Virus record (IMG/VR): IMGVR_UViG_3300048011_000525
Coordinates: 51,583-115,582 of that record
Origin: a virus
Length of the DNA: 64,000 bases
Reading direction: 5' to 3' (one strand)
Under the pieces are notes generated by a model that was not told the origin of the DNA, made no database searches, and was given only the letters and a program-made list of their open reading frames with translations. This document shows positions 8,061 to 16,187 of the stretch, piece after piece (the first letter of the stretch is position 1; each line of letters opens with the position of its first letter). Both the position numbers and the translations under genes were made by a program.

Positions 8061-9574
8061 TGGCTGAACACTTTTATGACGGACAAATAAGAAAATATCT
8101 CGTACAGATGATGCGGTTGTTTAGTAATTTTAGTTACCAAACAGGCGACGGTACTGAAAAACAAGTACCTGTTTTGTATGGAGACTTAACACGCCAAGTA
8201 GGAAGTATTTTAAGAGACAATTCTGAAAATAAAATTCCAAGTGCTCCTCGCATGGCAGTTTATATTACAGGCTTAGAACTTGATAGAGATAGAACTAGTG
8301 ATGCTAGTTATGTAAACAAGCGTCATGTAAGAGAACGTGCTAAAGATTCAAACGGTGATTATACCGATGAACAAGGACGTCAATATACAGTTGAGCGTTT
8401 AATGCCTACACCATATAAACTAACTATAAATGTTGACATATGGAGTACAAATACAGATATGAAACTACAGATTATGGAGCAAATATTAATGCTGTTTAAT
8501 CCTAGTTTAGACATCCAAACCACAGACAACTATTTAGACTGGACAAGTTTAACAACAGTAATGCTAGACAGTGTAAACTTTAGCTCACGTTCAATTCCAG
8601 TTGGAGTCGATAGTGAAATTGATGTAGGACAAATGACATTTAGCACACCAATTTATATTAGTCCTCCTGCTAAAGTTAAACGTCTTGGTGTTGTTACTAA
8701 TATTGTTACTAGCATATTTGACGGTGACGGATATTATGACTTTGAAAAAATGCTTGAAGGTACTAACTTGTTTAGTATAGGCGGAGCAACTGCACCTTAT
8801 GAAAAGGGTAGCGAGCAAAACGAAGTTGTTGATACAGGTGCCATGCCCAATGACGGTGATGGTGTTCTTACTCCTAGAAAACAAATTACAAGAACTGTTA
8901 AACCTATTATTAAAAATCCATTACAACATCGCATACTGATACTTAATGGACAAATTCAGTTGCTTGATAACGGCTTACCTAGCAACACTGCATGGTCTGA
9001 GTATTTTGAAGAAATTCAAGGTACTTATAAGCCGGGGTTAAGCATAATGTATTTTAGAAAGCCGGACATAAGCGGACTAGTTGCAGGACGTATTACAATC
9101 AATCCATTAGACGAAACTAAACTGTCAATTGCTTGGGATAGAGATACATTGCCAAGCAATGATACAATACAAGGCCCTGCTCGTAATGCTAATCAATATT
9201 CAAGTGTAGATTATATTGTAGATCCGTTGCGTTATGATCCGCAATCAGATACTTCAAAAGCAGGAGTACGATTGCTTATACTTGGTGCAATAGGTGATGC
9301 AGATAATGTAGATGGTGCTGATGCTTGGAAAAATACTGACAACACAGATTTTGTAGCAGGTGATAATGACATTATCGAATATGATGGCGCTAATTGGCAT
9401 ATTGTATTTGATGCAAGCAAAGACTACCTTCCGTACAATGACGAAACTATTACAACCTTATACACTACAAACTTAAATACCGGTGTACAATACTACTGGG
9501 ATGGCGATCAGTGGTTATTAAGCGTAGACGGCGAATATGCCAAAGGTGACTGGGTAATTGAGCTAGACGGCTAA
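8060..9574 (+). CDS. gp15: Tail completion and sheath stabiliser protein gp15
   Basis: The first 230 residues carry the gp15 pattern: YDGQIRKYLVQMMRLFSNFSYQTGDG, VPVLYGDLTRQVGSIL, SAPRMAVYITGLELDRDR, TPYKLTINVDIWSTNTDMKLQIMEQIL, and FNPSLDIQ. In T4 this protein caps the tail and holds the sheath end at the neck. At 504 aa it is nearly twice T4 gp15 (272 aa). The C-terminal half is an addition ending in YDGANWHIVF and YYWDGDQWLLSVDG modules similar to those in gp14 and gp18. It starts on the gp14 stop codon, so the two are translationally coupled. Confidence 0.85.
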   Translation: MAEHFYDGQIRKYLVQMMRLFSNFSYQTGDGTEKQVPVLYGDLTRQVGSILRDNSENKIPSAPRMAVYITGLELDRDRTSDASYVNKRHVRERAKDSNGDYTDEQGRQYTVERLMPTPYKLTINVDIWSTNTDMKLQIMEQILMLFNPSLDIQTTDNYLDWTSLTTVMLDSVNFSSRSIPVGVDSEIDVGQMTFSTPIYISPPAKVKRLGVVTNIVTSIFDGDGYYDFEKMLEGTNLFSIGGATAPYEKGSEQNEVVDTGAMPNDGDGVLTPRKQITRTVKPIIKNPLQHRILILNGQIQLLDNGLPSNTAWSEYFEEIQGTYKPGLSIMYFRKPDISGLVAGRITINPLDETKLSIAWDRDTLPSNDTIQGPARNANQYSSVDYIVDPLRYDPQSDTSKAGVRLLILGAIGDADNVDGADAWKNTDNTDFVAGDNDIIEYDGANWHIVFDASKDYLPYNDETITTLYTTNLNTGVQYYWDGDQWLLSVDGEYAKGDWVIELDG

Positions 9575-9582
9575 TTACTAGT

Positions 9583-10020
9583 ATGAACAAGATAGTTTGC
9601 AGTGGTGCTCTCTTTTACGCACTCAATACAAAACGTTTTTTATTTTTACACAGAGCTGGCGGCAAGACTTCTGGCACTTGGGGACTTGTAGGTGGCGGCA
9701 ACGAAGAAGGTGAAACACCTTTTGAAGGACTTACACGTGAAATACAAGAAGAAGTAGGAAAACTACCTAAGTTTGTAAAAACAATACCTTTAGAAACGTT
9801 TGTATCAAATGATGAAAAGTTTAACTTTCACACATACCTTGTTGTAATAAAAGAAGAATTTTTACCTACACTAAATCATGAACACAACGGGTATGCTTGG
9901 ACTACATTTGGTAATTGGCCTAAAACCCTACACCAGGGATTGCGCAACACACTACAAAATAAAACTAATCTTACAAAGTTAGAAACTGTATTTCAAGTAA
10001 TAGACTTACTTGACAATTAA
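9583..10020 (+). CDS. Nudix hydrolase
   Basis: The 145-aa protein contains a Nudix box at about residues 38-60 (GGNEEGETPFEGLTREIQEE followed by VGK), with the catalytic REIQEE glutamates. Nudix enzymes hydrolyse nucleoside diphosphates linked to another group; the substrate cannot be told here. FLHRAGGKTSGTWGLVGGG before the box is the usual substrate-side strand. No strong RBS is visible. It lies 8 nt after gp15 and could be read from the late gp14-gp15 transcript. Its last codons contain the -35 box of the hldE promoter. Given its neighbours, a nucleotide-sugar such as ADP-heptose is one possible substrate, but this is only inference. Confidence 0.85.
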   Translation: MNKIVCSGALFYALNTKRFLFLHRAGGKTSGTWGLVGGGNEEGETPFEGLTREIQEEVGKLPKFVKTIPLETFVSNDEKFNFHTYLVVIKEEFLPTLNHEHNGYAWTTFGNWPKTLHQGLRNTLQNKTNLTKLETVFQVIDLLDN

Positions 10021-10038
10021 CTCAAAAGACTGTATAAT
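10010..10038 (+). promoter_or_regulatory. Consensus sigma-70 promoter of the heptose operon
   Basis: TTGACA (10010-10015), exactly 17 nt, TATAAT (10033-10038): a perfect consensus. The start seven bases after the -10 box is 10045, the A of an in-frame ATG, so the mRNA is predicted to be leaderless. Confidence 0.88.
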
Positions 10039-10044
10039 ATGAGT

Positions 10045-11181
10045 ATGAAAGTTTTAGTTCTCGGTGACATCATTGTCGACAAATATATCTACGGTACATC
10101 AACACGCATTAGCCCAGAAGCGCCAGTGCCTGTTGTAACATATCAGCGTGAAGTTGAGACTGTAGGTGGTGCCGGACTTGTTTACGAAAATCTTAAAAGT
10201 CTAGGTGTAGATGTTACTCTGTTTGTAATGCCTGGAAAGCCAAGCGTTAAAACACGAGTTATATGTGACGGACATTATATAACACGCATCGACAACGATG
10301 TACACACAAACGGATTAGATGTATTAAAACGTGTATTAACTACCGACTTTACAGTATATGATTATGTTATTTTAAGTGATTACAATAAAGGTACACTAGA
10401 CGAAAGTATTGAAATAATCAAACACATTAATACATACGGATGTCGTATTATTGTTGATCCTAAAGAACACTCTAGTCACTATGAAGGTGCTTGGTTAGTA
10501 AAACCCAACGAAAAAGAATTTCAAGAATACTTTATCAACTGGCACGGTAACATTATTACAACTAGAGCAGATAAAAGCGTTGTTGCTAACATTGACAATG
10601 AAGTATTTGAAATAGATGTGGAGCCGGTTGAGGTATCGGATGTAACAGGAGCAGGAGATTGTTTCTTAGCAGCATTTGTATATGGTCTTACTAAAGGTTA
10701 TGATTACAAACATGCAATTGAACTAGCAGTTAAAGGCTCTACAGAAAGTGTTAAGCATGTAGGCACATACACGCTACAACAGCGCGATTTAGAAGAAAGA
10801 GTAGTCTTTACTAATGGAGTATTTGATATACTGCACAAGGGTCATTTTGAGCTCTTAAAAGAAGCTAAATTTCTCGGTGCTAAACTAATTGTAGGTATTA
10901 ATAGCGATGCTAGTGTAAAACGTCTTAAAGGCGAAACACGCCCAATTAATAATCAAATGAAGCGTATTAGTCAGTTAGAAATTTTACCGTGGGTAGATCA
11001 AGTAGTTGTATTTGATGAAGATACCCCATACGAATTAATTAAAAAAATTAAGCCGCATGTAATAGTTAAGGGCGGCGACTATACAGTAGAAACCGTAGTA
11101 GGACACGATTTAGCCGAGGTGCATCTTGTACCTACTGTTGAAGGCTACAGCACTACAGAAATTATAGAGGCAAGCAAATGA
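10045..11181 (+). CDS. hldE: Compact bifunctional heptose-7-P kinase / heptose-1-P adenylyltransferase
   Basis: HldE phosphorylates D-glycero-D-manno-heptose 7-phosphate at C1 and later transfers AMP to make ADP-heptose. The N-terminal ribokinase-type domain (residues 1 to about 245) shows VLGDIIVDKYIYG, RISPEAPVPVV, VGGAGLVYENL, SDYNKGTL, DPKE, LVKPNEKEF and the catalytic DVTGAGD. The C-terminal nucleotidyltransferase (about 250-378) shows FTNGVFDILHKGHFELL, INSDASVKRLKG and the closing YSTTEII. Both active sites look intact. At 378 aa it is shorter than E. coli HldE (477 aa), mostly in the kinase domain. The ATG at 10045 is preferred over the in-frame one at 10039 because it sits at the predicted transcription start. 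The stop overlaps hldD (ATGA). Confidence 0.88.
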   Translation: MKVLVLGDIIVDKYIYGTSTRISPEAPVPVVTYQREVETVGGAGLVYENLKSLGVDVTLFVMPGKPSVKTRVICDGHYITRIDNDVHTNGLDVLKRVLTTDFTVYDYVILSDYNKGTLDESIEIIKHINTYGCRIIVDPKEHSSHYEGAWLVKPNEKEFQEYFINWHGNIITTRADKSVVANIDNEVFEIDVEPVEVSDVTGAGDCFLAAFVYGLTKGYDYKHAIELAVKGSTESVKHVGTYTLQQRDLEERVVFTNGVFDILHKGHFELLKEAKFLGAKLIVGINSDASVKRLKGETRPINNQMKRISQLEILPWVDQVVVFDEDTPYELIKKIKPHVIVKGGDYTVETVVGHDLAEVHLVPTVEGYSTTEIIEASK

Positions 11182-11996
11182 AAATTTTAATTACTGGCCA
11201 TAAAGGATTTATTGGACAAAATCTAACCCTGTTCTTACAAAACGAACACGAACTATTTGGATACGAATGGCAAGAAGATAGCTTACCAGAAGTTGAAGGT
11301 TTTGATTGGGTTATACATACTGGAGCGATTAGCAGCACTACAGAAACAGATGTAGATAAAGTAATGTTGCAAAATTACGAGTTTAGTAAATGGTTATATA
11401 ACGAATGTAATACTAAAGGTGTTAATTTGCAATATGCATCAAGTGCAAGTGTTTACGGAACAAATACAGAGTTTAGCGAAGATGCTCCTAAACAGCCACA
11501 GAGCCCTTATGCTTGGAGCAAGTATTTGTTTGATCGCTGGGTTTGGGGTTTAAGTTCTCATAATATTATTGTACAAGGTTTCCGTTACTTTAATGTATAC
11601 GGTCCATTTGAGGATCATAAAGGTAATCAGGCAAGTCCAGTTACTAAGTTTACTGAACAAGCAATTAAGACTGGTAGAATAAAACTATTTGAAAACAGTG
11701 ATAAGTACTTACGTGATTTTATATTTGTAGGCGATGTGTGCGAAGCACATAAACAATTGTTAGAAAATAAAACAGCAGGTCTGTATAATATAGGTACTGG
11801 TAACACAACTAGTTTTAAAGAAGTAGCAGAAGTAATTGCTAAAAAATATAATGCTGAAATTACAGAAATACCAATGCCAAAAAACTTAAAAGGACAATAT
11901 CAAGAATATACTTGTGCAGACACAAATAAATTAAGTACAGTAACAGATATTGATTTTGCAACAGTAAAGGAGTATGTAAATGAGTCAACCAACTAG
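11178..11996 (+). CDS. hldD: ADP-L-glycero-D-manno-heptose 6-epimerase
   Basis: This extended short-chain dehydrogenase begins with a Rossmann motif (ILITGHKGFIGQNL). It has the catalytic YAWSK (Tyr111, Lys115) with upstream serines in ASSASVYG, and the HldD-like GFRYFNVYGPFEDHKGNQASPV. HldD inverts C6 of ADP-D,D-heptose to give ADP-L,D-heptose, the donor for LPS inner-core heptosyltransferases. The 272-aa length is a little below E. coli HldD (310 aa). It overlaps hldE by 4 nt and the cupin gene by 17 nt, so the operon is tightly coupled. A related UDP-sugar epimerase is less likely given the HKGNQASPV segment and the neighbouring hldE. Confidence 0.85.
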   Translation: MKILITGHKGFIGQNLTLFLQNEHELFGYEWQEDSLPEVEGFDWVIHTGAISSTTETDVDKVMLQNYEFSKWLYNECNTKGVNLQYASSASVYGTNTEFSEDAPKQPQSPYAWSKYLFDRWVWGLSSHNIIVQGFRYFNVYGPFEDHKGNQASPVTKFTEQAIKTGRIKLFENSDKYLRDFIFVGDVCEAHKQLLENKTAGLYNIGTGNTTSFKEVAEVIAKKYNAEITEIPMPKNLKGQYQEYTCADTNKLSTVTDIDFATVKEYVNESTN

Positions 11997-12399
11997 AAAA
12001 ACAGGCGTAGATCAAAAAGGCTGGGGATACGAGATGATTTGGGCTACTAACGACAAATACTGTGGCAAGATTATGGCCTTTACTAGAGAAGGTGCAACAA
12101 CAAGTATGCACTTCCACAGAGAAAAAGACGAAACTTGGTTTGTTAATAACGGACGGTTTAAAGTGCGATATATTGATACATCTAATAGTATGTTGTACGA
12201 AAGAGATTTAAAAGAAGGTGATGTATGGCATAATCCGCCATTGCAGCCGCATCAATTAGTCTGTCTTTCTAAAGAAGGTAGTATTACAGAAGTAAGTACA
12301 CCCGACAGTGTTGAAGATAACTTCCGTATTGGCCCTGGAGACAGTCAAATAGCCGAAAAAACTCAAGACCAATTGCAAACTCAAACAACAGGAAAGTAA
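11980..12399 (+). CDS. Cupin-fold protein, sugar-phosphate isomerase-like
   Basis: This single-domain cupin of 139 aa has the metal-binding set His44, His46 and Glu51 (MHFHREKDETW) and His91 (NPPLQPHQL). The start (KGWGYEMIWATNDKYCGKIM) is the type found in small mannose-6-phosphate-isomerase-like cupins of polysaccharide loci. An AGGAG lies before the ATG inside hldD. Function is not certain. It may isomerise or epimerise a sugar phosphate or nucleotide sugar in the same pathway. GmhA, the first ADP-heptose pathway enzyme, is not in the window, but nothing shows that the cupin replaces it. Confidence 0.7.
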   Translation: MSQPTRKTGVDQKGWGYEMIWATNDKYCGKIMAFTREGATTSMHFHREKDETWFVNNGRFKVRYIDTSNSMLYERDLKEGDVWHNPPLQPHQLVCLSKEGSITEVSTPDSVEDNFRIGPGDSQIAEKTQDQLQTQTTGK

Positions 12400-12402
12400 C
12401 AA

Positions 12403-13026
12403 ATGACATTTGAAGAAAATGTTATAGAACTTCCATTCCTGTCAGAAGACGAATGTAAAGACATAGCAGAGTGGGCATTTGATTTTGAGCAGCAGCTTAT
12501 TAATGCAGGGTATGGCGATAACAAACCTTCACCAGAGCACTTTGATAATGTAACAACTTCAAATTATCAAAACTATAACTTTTTTAATTATTTTCCAGAA
12601 TTAGCTGATAGATTAGTAGAATGTTTGTTCCACGTAAACAAAGATTTAGAGTGGCCAATTATATGTCAAGCATGGATAAACATCTATAGAAAAGGTCAAG
12701 GAATAAATTGGCATAACCATCAAGGTCGAATGGGTAAAAGTTTTAGTTGTAATGTGTTTATTGCAGGCGATACTACTCCCGGAATAACATATAAACCGTT
12801 TGGTGAGAAAGGTATGGTACGAGAAAATAAAGTAGGATATTTACACTTGTTCCCTTGTGAACTATTTCATTATGTTCCGCCTATCGAAACAGACACTCCT
12901 AGAATTACATTAGGAATGACAGTGCATAGTAGCTCGGATATAAATATTAACATTATGAACCAATTAGCATTTAATAGTAAAATGCCTCAAGATTCAGTAA
13001 TACTTACTAAGGATCATTATGAGTAA
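12403..13026 (+). CDS. 2OG-Fe(II) oxygenase-like protein, plus arm
   Basis: The 207-aa jelly-roll protein has the metal triad of 2-oxoglutarate/Fe(II) dioxygenases: His104 and His106 (NWHNHQG), then His156 (FPCELFHYVPP), with Arg167 (TPRITLGMTV) in the place of the 2OG-binding residue. Such enzymes hydroxylate or oxidise a substrate using O2 and 2-oxoglutarate. The substrate is unknown. It is the only one of the seven 2OG-like genes on the plus strand, and it follows the cupin by 3 nt, with an AGGAAAG RBS. Its last 8 nt overlap the parvulin gene. Confidence 0.72.
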   Translation: MTFEENVIELPFLSEDECKDIAEWAFDFEQQLINAGYGDNKPSPEHFDNVTTSNYQNYNFFNYFPELADRLVECLFHVNKDLEWPIICQAWINIYRKGQGINWHNHQGRMGKSFSCNVFIAGDTTPGITYKPFGEKGMVRENKVGYLHLFPCELFHYVPPIETDTPRITLGMTVHSSSDININIMNQLAFNSKMPQDSVILTKDHYE

Positions 13027-13363
13027 AGAAATTCTACCAAAAGTTAGATGTAGTCATATATTGCTAAGTTATGACAAAGCAATTGAATCAACACATACTA
13101 GAGAGTTGTATTACGCAATATGGGACGCTAAACAAATAATTGCAGAGTTAAAAGGCGGTGGAGTTTCCTGGGCATCTGCTGTTAAAGAACACAGCGCATG
13201 TCCACATAGCTGGTATAGAGATGGTGATTTAGGATGGTTTGATCTAAATGATGGAGTTGTACCGGAACTATATCTTTCAGTCAGAGCAGCGCCAAAAGAT
13301 CAATTATTAGAAGAACCGATACAAACTCCGTATGGTATTCATATCATAGTACGAACTGGTTAG
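13019..13363 (+). CDS. Parvulin-type peptidyl-prolyl cis-trans isomerase
   Basis: The 114-aa protein is a single parvulin (rotamase) domain. It shows VRCSHILLSY with His13, EHSACPHSWYRDGDLGWFD with Cys61, VVPEL in the substrate groove, and the closing PIQTPYGIHIIVRTG with His108. The two histidines and the cysteine match the parvulin active site. There is no signal peptide, so it should act in the cytoplasm, probably on folding of a phage or host protein. It is the last gene of the plus arm. Its stop codon overlaps the stop of the opposing minus operon by 4 nt (13,360-13,363). Confidence 0.88.
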   Translation: MSKEILPKVRCSHILLSYDKAIESTHTRELYYAIWDAKQIIAELKGGGVSWASAVKEHSACPHSWYRDGDLGWFDLNDGVVPELYLSVRAAPKDQLLEEPIQTPYGIHIIVRTG

Positions 13364-13695
13364 TCGTCTAATTCGCCGTCAATTGTAAAGGTTGTTAATT
13401 TCCCTACAAGTTCTTCATTGTCTTTATTACGATAACTTCTTACACCGTTATGGGTATTAGGGTCATCTGCTAGACGCTCTTTTTCTATAAGCTCTTCTTC
13501 AGTTTGTGCAGCTTCTAGCTGAATTTCTACAATTTCACAACCTTTGTTTGGGTGATTTTCGTCAATCCATTTCTGAGCGTTTTCTCTTACTACAAACTTT
13601 CTAACTTCTTCATAGCCGTCGCCGTCTGGATCCCAAGTATGCCAAATTTTGACATTTGAATGCTGCGGGTGTGGTTTCTTAATTGCAAATGGCAT
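13360..13695 (-). CDS. Hypothetical acidic protein at the operon junction
   Basis: This 111-aa protein is not recognised. The N-terminal half has aromatic residues (VKIWHTWDPDGDGYEEVRKF) and a KWIDENHP segment. The C-terminal half is Glu-rich (AAQTEEELIEKERLADDP) and ends in acidic residues. It is the last gene of the minus arm and overlaps the parvulin stop tail-to-tail. An RBS (AGGAGATAAAAA) precedes the ATG. No transmembrane segment or signal peptide is visible. Confidence 0.6.
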   Translation of the reverse strand: MPFAIKKPHPQHSNVKIWHTWDPDGDGYEEVRKFVVRENAQKWIDENHPNKGCEIVEIQLEAAQTEEELIEKERLADDPNTHNGVRSYRNKDNEELVGKLTTFTIDGELDD

Positions 13696-13705
13696 TTTTT
13701 ATCTC

Positions 13706-14263
13706 CTATATATTTTCTGCAAATTCTTGCAGTGAATCAAAAACGTATGTTGTACGCTTAATGCTTTTATATGTATATTTATCTAAGTCTCTTTCTGTTT
13801 GCTCTCCATAACCTGTTCTCACTAGTACAGGTCGAGCTCCTACTTTTGATGCTGCTTTCAAGTCTTTCATCTTATCACCTACATAAAAACTATTTTTCCA
13901 ATTTAAACCAGAAATCTGTTGTTGACTCATCTTAAACATACCAGTATTTGGTTTGGCATACAAATCTTTCTTATTACTGCTTTCGCTGTAATAAATCCCG
14001 TCAATATCAGTACACCCGGCTTGACCAAGTAAGTTTAACATATGTTCGTGTATATTGTCAACATCATCGGCTGTCATTATACCTTTTTCTATTCCGCCTT
14101 GATTAGTAATAATAACAATTCTGTAACCTTTTCTTCTTAGTTCTGCCATAGCTTCCAAACTGCCTGGAATAGGCTCAAAGTCCTTAGGATGCGTAACATA
14201 TGTACCTAAGTCTCTATTAATTACTCCGTCTCTGTCCAAACCTATAAAGATTTCTTTACTCAT
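13706..14263 (-). CDS. gmhB: Heptose-1,7-bisphosphate 7-phosphatase-like HAD protein
   Basis: GmhB removes the 7-phosphate from D-glycero-D-manno-heptose 1,7-bisphosphate, between the two HldE reactions. The HAD motifs are clear: Asp10/Asp12 in LDRDGVIN, ITNQGG (Thr53), KPNTGM (Lys104) and VGDKMKDLKAA (Asp130, Asp134). PGSLEAMAELRRKGYR is also typical of the family. The Cys/His zinc-binding loop of many GmhB proteins is absent: the corresponding stretch (YYSESSNKKDLYAKP) has no cysteine. A related histidinol- or sugar-phosphatase is possible, but hldE and hldD nearby favour GmhB. The start overlaps the previous gene by 8 nt. Confidence 0.78.
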   Translation of the reverse strand: MSKEIFIGLDRDGVINRDLGTYVTHPKDFEPIPGSLEAMAELRRKGYRIVIITNQGGIEKGIMTADDVDNIHEHMLNLLGQAGCTDIDGIYYSESSNKKDLYAKPNTGMFKMSQQQISGLNWKNSFYVGDKMKDLKAASKVGARPVLVRTGYGEQTERDLDKYTYKSIKRTTYVFDSLQEFAENI

Positions 14264-14837
14264 CGTATGTGTACCAGCCAGTGATAATATATTTGTAGCC
14301 TTTATAAATTGGATTACCTCTATGCGGATATATAAAGTTAGTAGGAAAAAATACTACTTTGCCTTGTTCTGGTTTAAGTTTTACACCTTGGTATAAGAAT
14401 TCAGTTTCGCCGCCTTCTTCAATATCGTTCAAGTAAAGCATATAATTAATAACTCTAGTGCTACTGCTTTGGTCAGATGCCTCTGCATGCCAAGCGTGAT
14501 AGCCTTCGTGTGGGCCTGTTCTTTGAAGGCTCATTCCTTTCGGGCTATGTTGTGCTCCGTGCTTTAACATAGAATATTTTTCAACATACTGATTTAAATA
14601 TAGATCATTAATTTTTTCATAAAAATGATCGCAAAGATTGTAGTCGTAGTGATATACTTTTTGAGTATGTGCCCAGTCAAACACAATTCGGTTATCTGTT
14701 ACAAATCCGTGTCCTCTATTATTAGGCTTAACAACATCTCTGCGAGCCATTACTTCAAAATGCTTAATAATTTCTTCGCAATACTCTGGTTCAAATGCGT
14801 TAGGATATTCTTCAATTCCTGAATAAGTGTTAGTCAT
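14256..14837 (-). CDS. Prolyl-4-hydroxylase-like 2OG-Fe(II) oxygenase
   Basis: The 193-aa protein has the P4H arrangement: His117-x-Glu119 (YHAWHAEASD), the strand VINYMLYLNDIEEGGETEF, then His172 (YPHRGNPI) and Lys182 (KGYKYIITGW), the lysine usually binding 2-oxoglutarate. Glu replaces the more common Asp in the HxD motif. Family members hydroxylate prolines in proteins or free amino acids; the substrate here is unknown. It overlaps both neighbours by a few bases and is co-translated with them. Confidence 0.82.
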   Translation of the reverse strand: MTNTYSGIEEYPNAFEPEYCEEIIKHFEVMARRDVVKPNNRGHGFVTDNRIVFDWAHTQKVYHYDYNLCDHFYEKINDLYLNQYVEKYSMLKHGAQHSPKGMSLQRTGPHEGYHAWHAEASDQSSSTRVINYMLYLNDIEEGGETEFLYQGVKLKPEQGKVVFFPTNFIYPHRGNPIYKGYKYIITGWYTYDE

Positions 14838-15643
14838 TTGTTCTCCTTTAAAAACGGTATGTAATCTTTTGCGATGAGACCGTGTATATAGTAATTATAG
14901 TGTTCGCCGTCTAAAGTTTCGCAATCAAGACTTTTATCGGTTTTATGTTGTAAAAAGTTTATTGCATCAACTTTTGAAAATGTAGTTTGTGTCAAATTAG
15001 TATAAAATCCATCAACACTATTTGGTATAAAACATCTATCATTAATGTTCCAGACATACAATGGTATGTCTTTATCTCGACATAGCATGTCCATAAATGT
15101 TATATCTTTGATATAATCTTGTTGCTCTAAATGCGTTTGACTATAGTGATACATTCTTAAATACATATAAGACAATCGCCTTACATCTGGCTCTGCTTCA
15201 AACGGAATAGCATTTATGTAAGGAAATGCTTTATAATCAAAAGGTTCTGGTTTTAAATACTGTTCTAAGTATGTTTTATTTTGACACAGTCCTAAACTAT
15301 ATCGAGTTAGCTCATCTGTTTGCAAATCATTTTCTATAAAAAAATCTAACGGCAATATTTCTTTTTCATTTAGTGTTGGATTAATGGCTACTGGAAATCT
15401 ACTCCAGTAAGTAGACTGTACAAATACTTCTTCAATGTCATCGTGTTGCTTTAGTGCATGTGCTAAAAAGTTAGGATATGCTCTATTAGCAGTTCCGCCG
15501 CTTGCCATTACTATTACAGATTTATTGTTTTCCTTGCCATATATTTCAGCATAATTATTATCTTGCCAAATTTTTGCACCTTCTGTTTTATGACCATAAT
15601 ACCCCATTGTATGACTACAACCGATAAAAAGTGTTTTACCCAT
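14834..15643 (-). CDS. SGNH-fold hydrolase-like protein
   Basis: The 269-aa protein shows the four SGNH blocks: the block I serine in FIGCSHTMGY (Ser10), glycines and asparagine in ASGGTANRAYP (Gly49, Gly50, Asn53), and a C-terminal DGEHYNYYIHG in which Asp245-x-x-His248 makes the catalytic pair. SGNH enzymes are esterases or acetyltransferase partners acting on sugars or lipids. With sugar-pathway and carbamoyl genes nearby, a role in adding or removing an O-acyl group on a glycan is plausible but not shown. Overlaps by 4-8 nt tie it into the minus operon. Confidence 0.65.
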   Translation of the reverse strand: MGKTLFIGCSHTMGYYGHKTEGAKIWQDNNYAEIYGKENNKSVIVMASGGTANRAYPNFLAHALKQHDDIEEVFVQSTYWSRFPVAINPTLNEKEILPLDFFIENDLQTDELTRYSLGLCQNKTYLEQYLKPEPFDYKAFPYINAIPFEAEPDVRRLSYMYLRMYHYSQTHLEQQDYIKDITFMDMLCRDKDIPLYVWNINDRCFIPNSVDGFYTNLTQTTFSKVDAINFLQHKTDKSLDCETLDGEHYNYYIHGLIAKDYIPFLKENK

Positions 15644-16187
15644 TCCAGGTTACCTCGAAGTCAAATACCATTACTCTACGTTCGTCTATTGTAGGATACG
15701 CTCCGTGCCAAATTTGAGAATCCATAATTAAAAGTTTTCCTTGTTTTGGTTGCCACCATTCAACATGTGTCTCTCCAAGTTTATCTTGTAATATGGCATA
15801 AAATGCGCCTTCGTCATTTGGCTGATCTTCTATGTCGTCAAAATATAATACTGCGGTACATCCTGTGTTACCCTTTGCATGATTATGCAACCCTTTCCAT
15901 CCACCAGGATAATATTTAATGCTCCAAGTTTGTATATGCTGTTGTAGCTTGCATAAAACGTTGCCGTCTTGTAATACACTATTTGTTTTTTCTATAATAA
16001 AGTCGGCAATTCCTTTAGTTTCAGCAAGTGTGTGCGGAATTTGGTATCCGTTAACTGTAGTACTTTTTCCTGGCTCTACCAAGTTAGGATGATCAGCGTC
16101 AAATAAATGTTCATATTCTTTCCACATTGGTGCGTGTGTTTCTACAATCCATTGATTATTTGCAATATATAATATATCATCCATCAT
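15636..16187 (-). CDS. 2OG-Fe(II) oxygenase-like protein
   Basis: 183 aa. The triad is His101/His103 (GLHNHAKGN) and His161 (SQIWHGAYPT), with arginines 170-171 (DERRVMVFDFEV) for 2-oxoglutarate. The strand before the last histidine (PKQGKLLIMD) is typical of the double-stranded beta-helix. HxH replaces HxD. It overlaps the SGNH gene downstream by 8 nt and the next oxygenase upstream by 11 nt. Substrate unknown. Confidence 0.72.
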   Translation of the reverse strand: MMDDILYIANNQWIVETHAPMWKEYEHLFDADHPNLVEPGKSTTVNGYQIPHTLAETKGIADFIIEKTNSVLQDGNVLCKLQQHIQTWSIKYYPGGWKGLHNHAKGNTGCTAVLYFDDIEDQPNDEGAFYAILQDKLGETHVEWWQPKQGKLLIMDSQIWHGAYPTIDERRVMVFDFEVTWNG

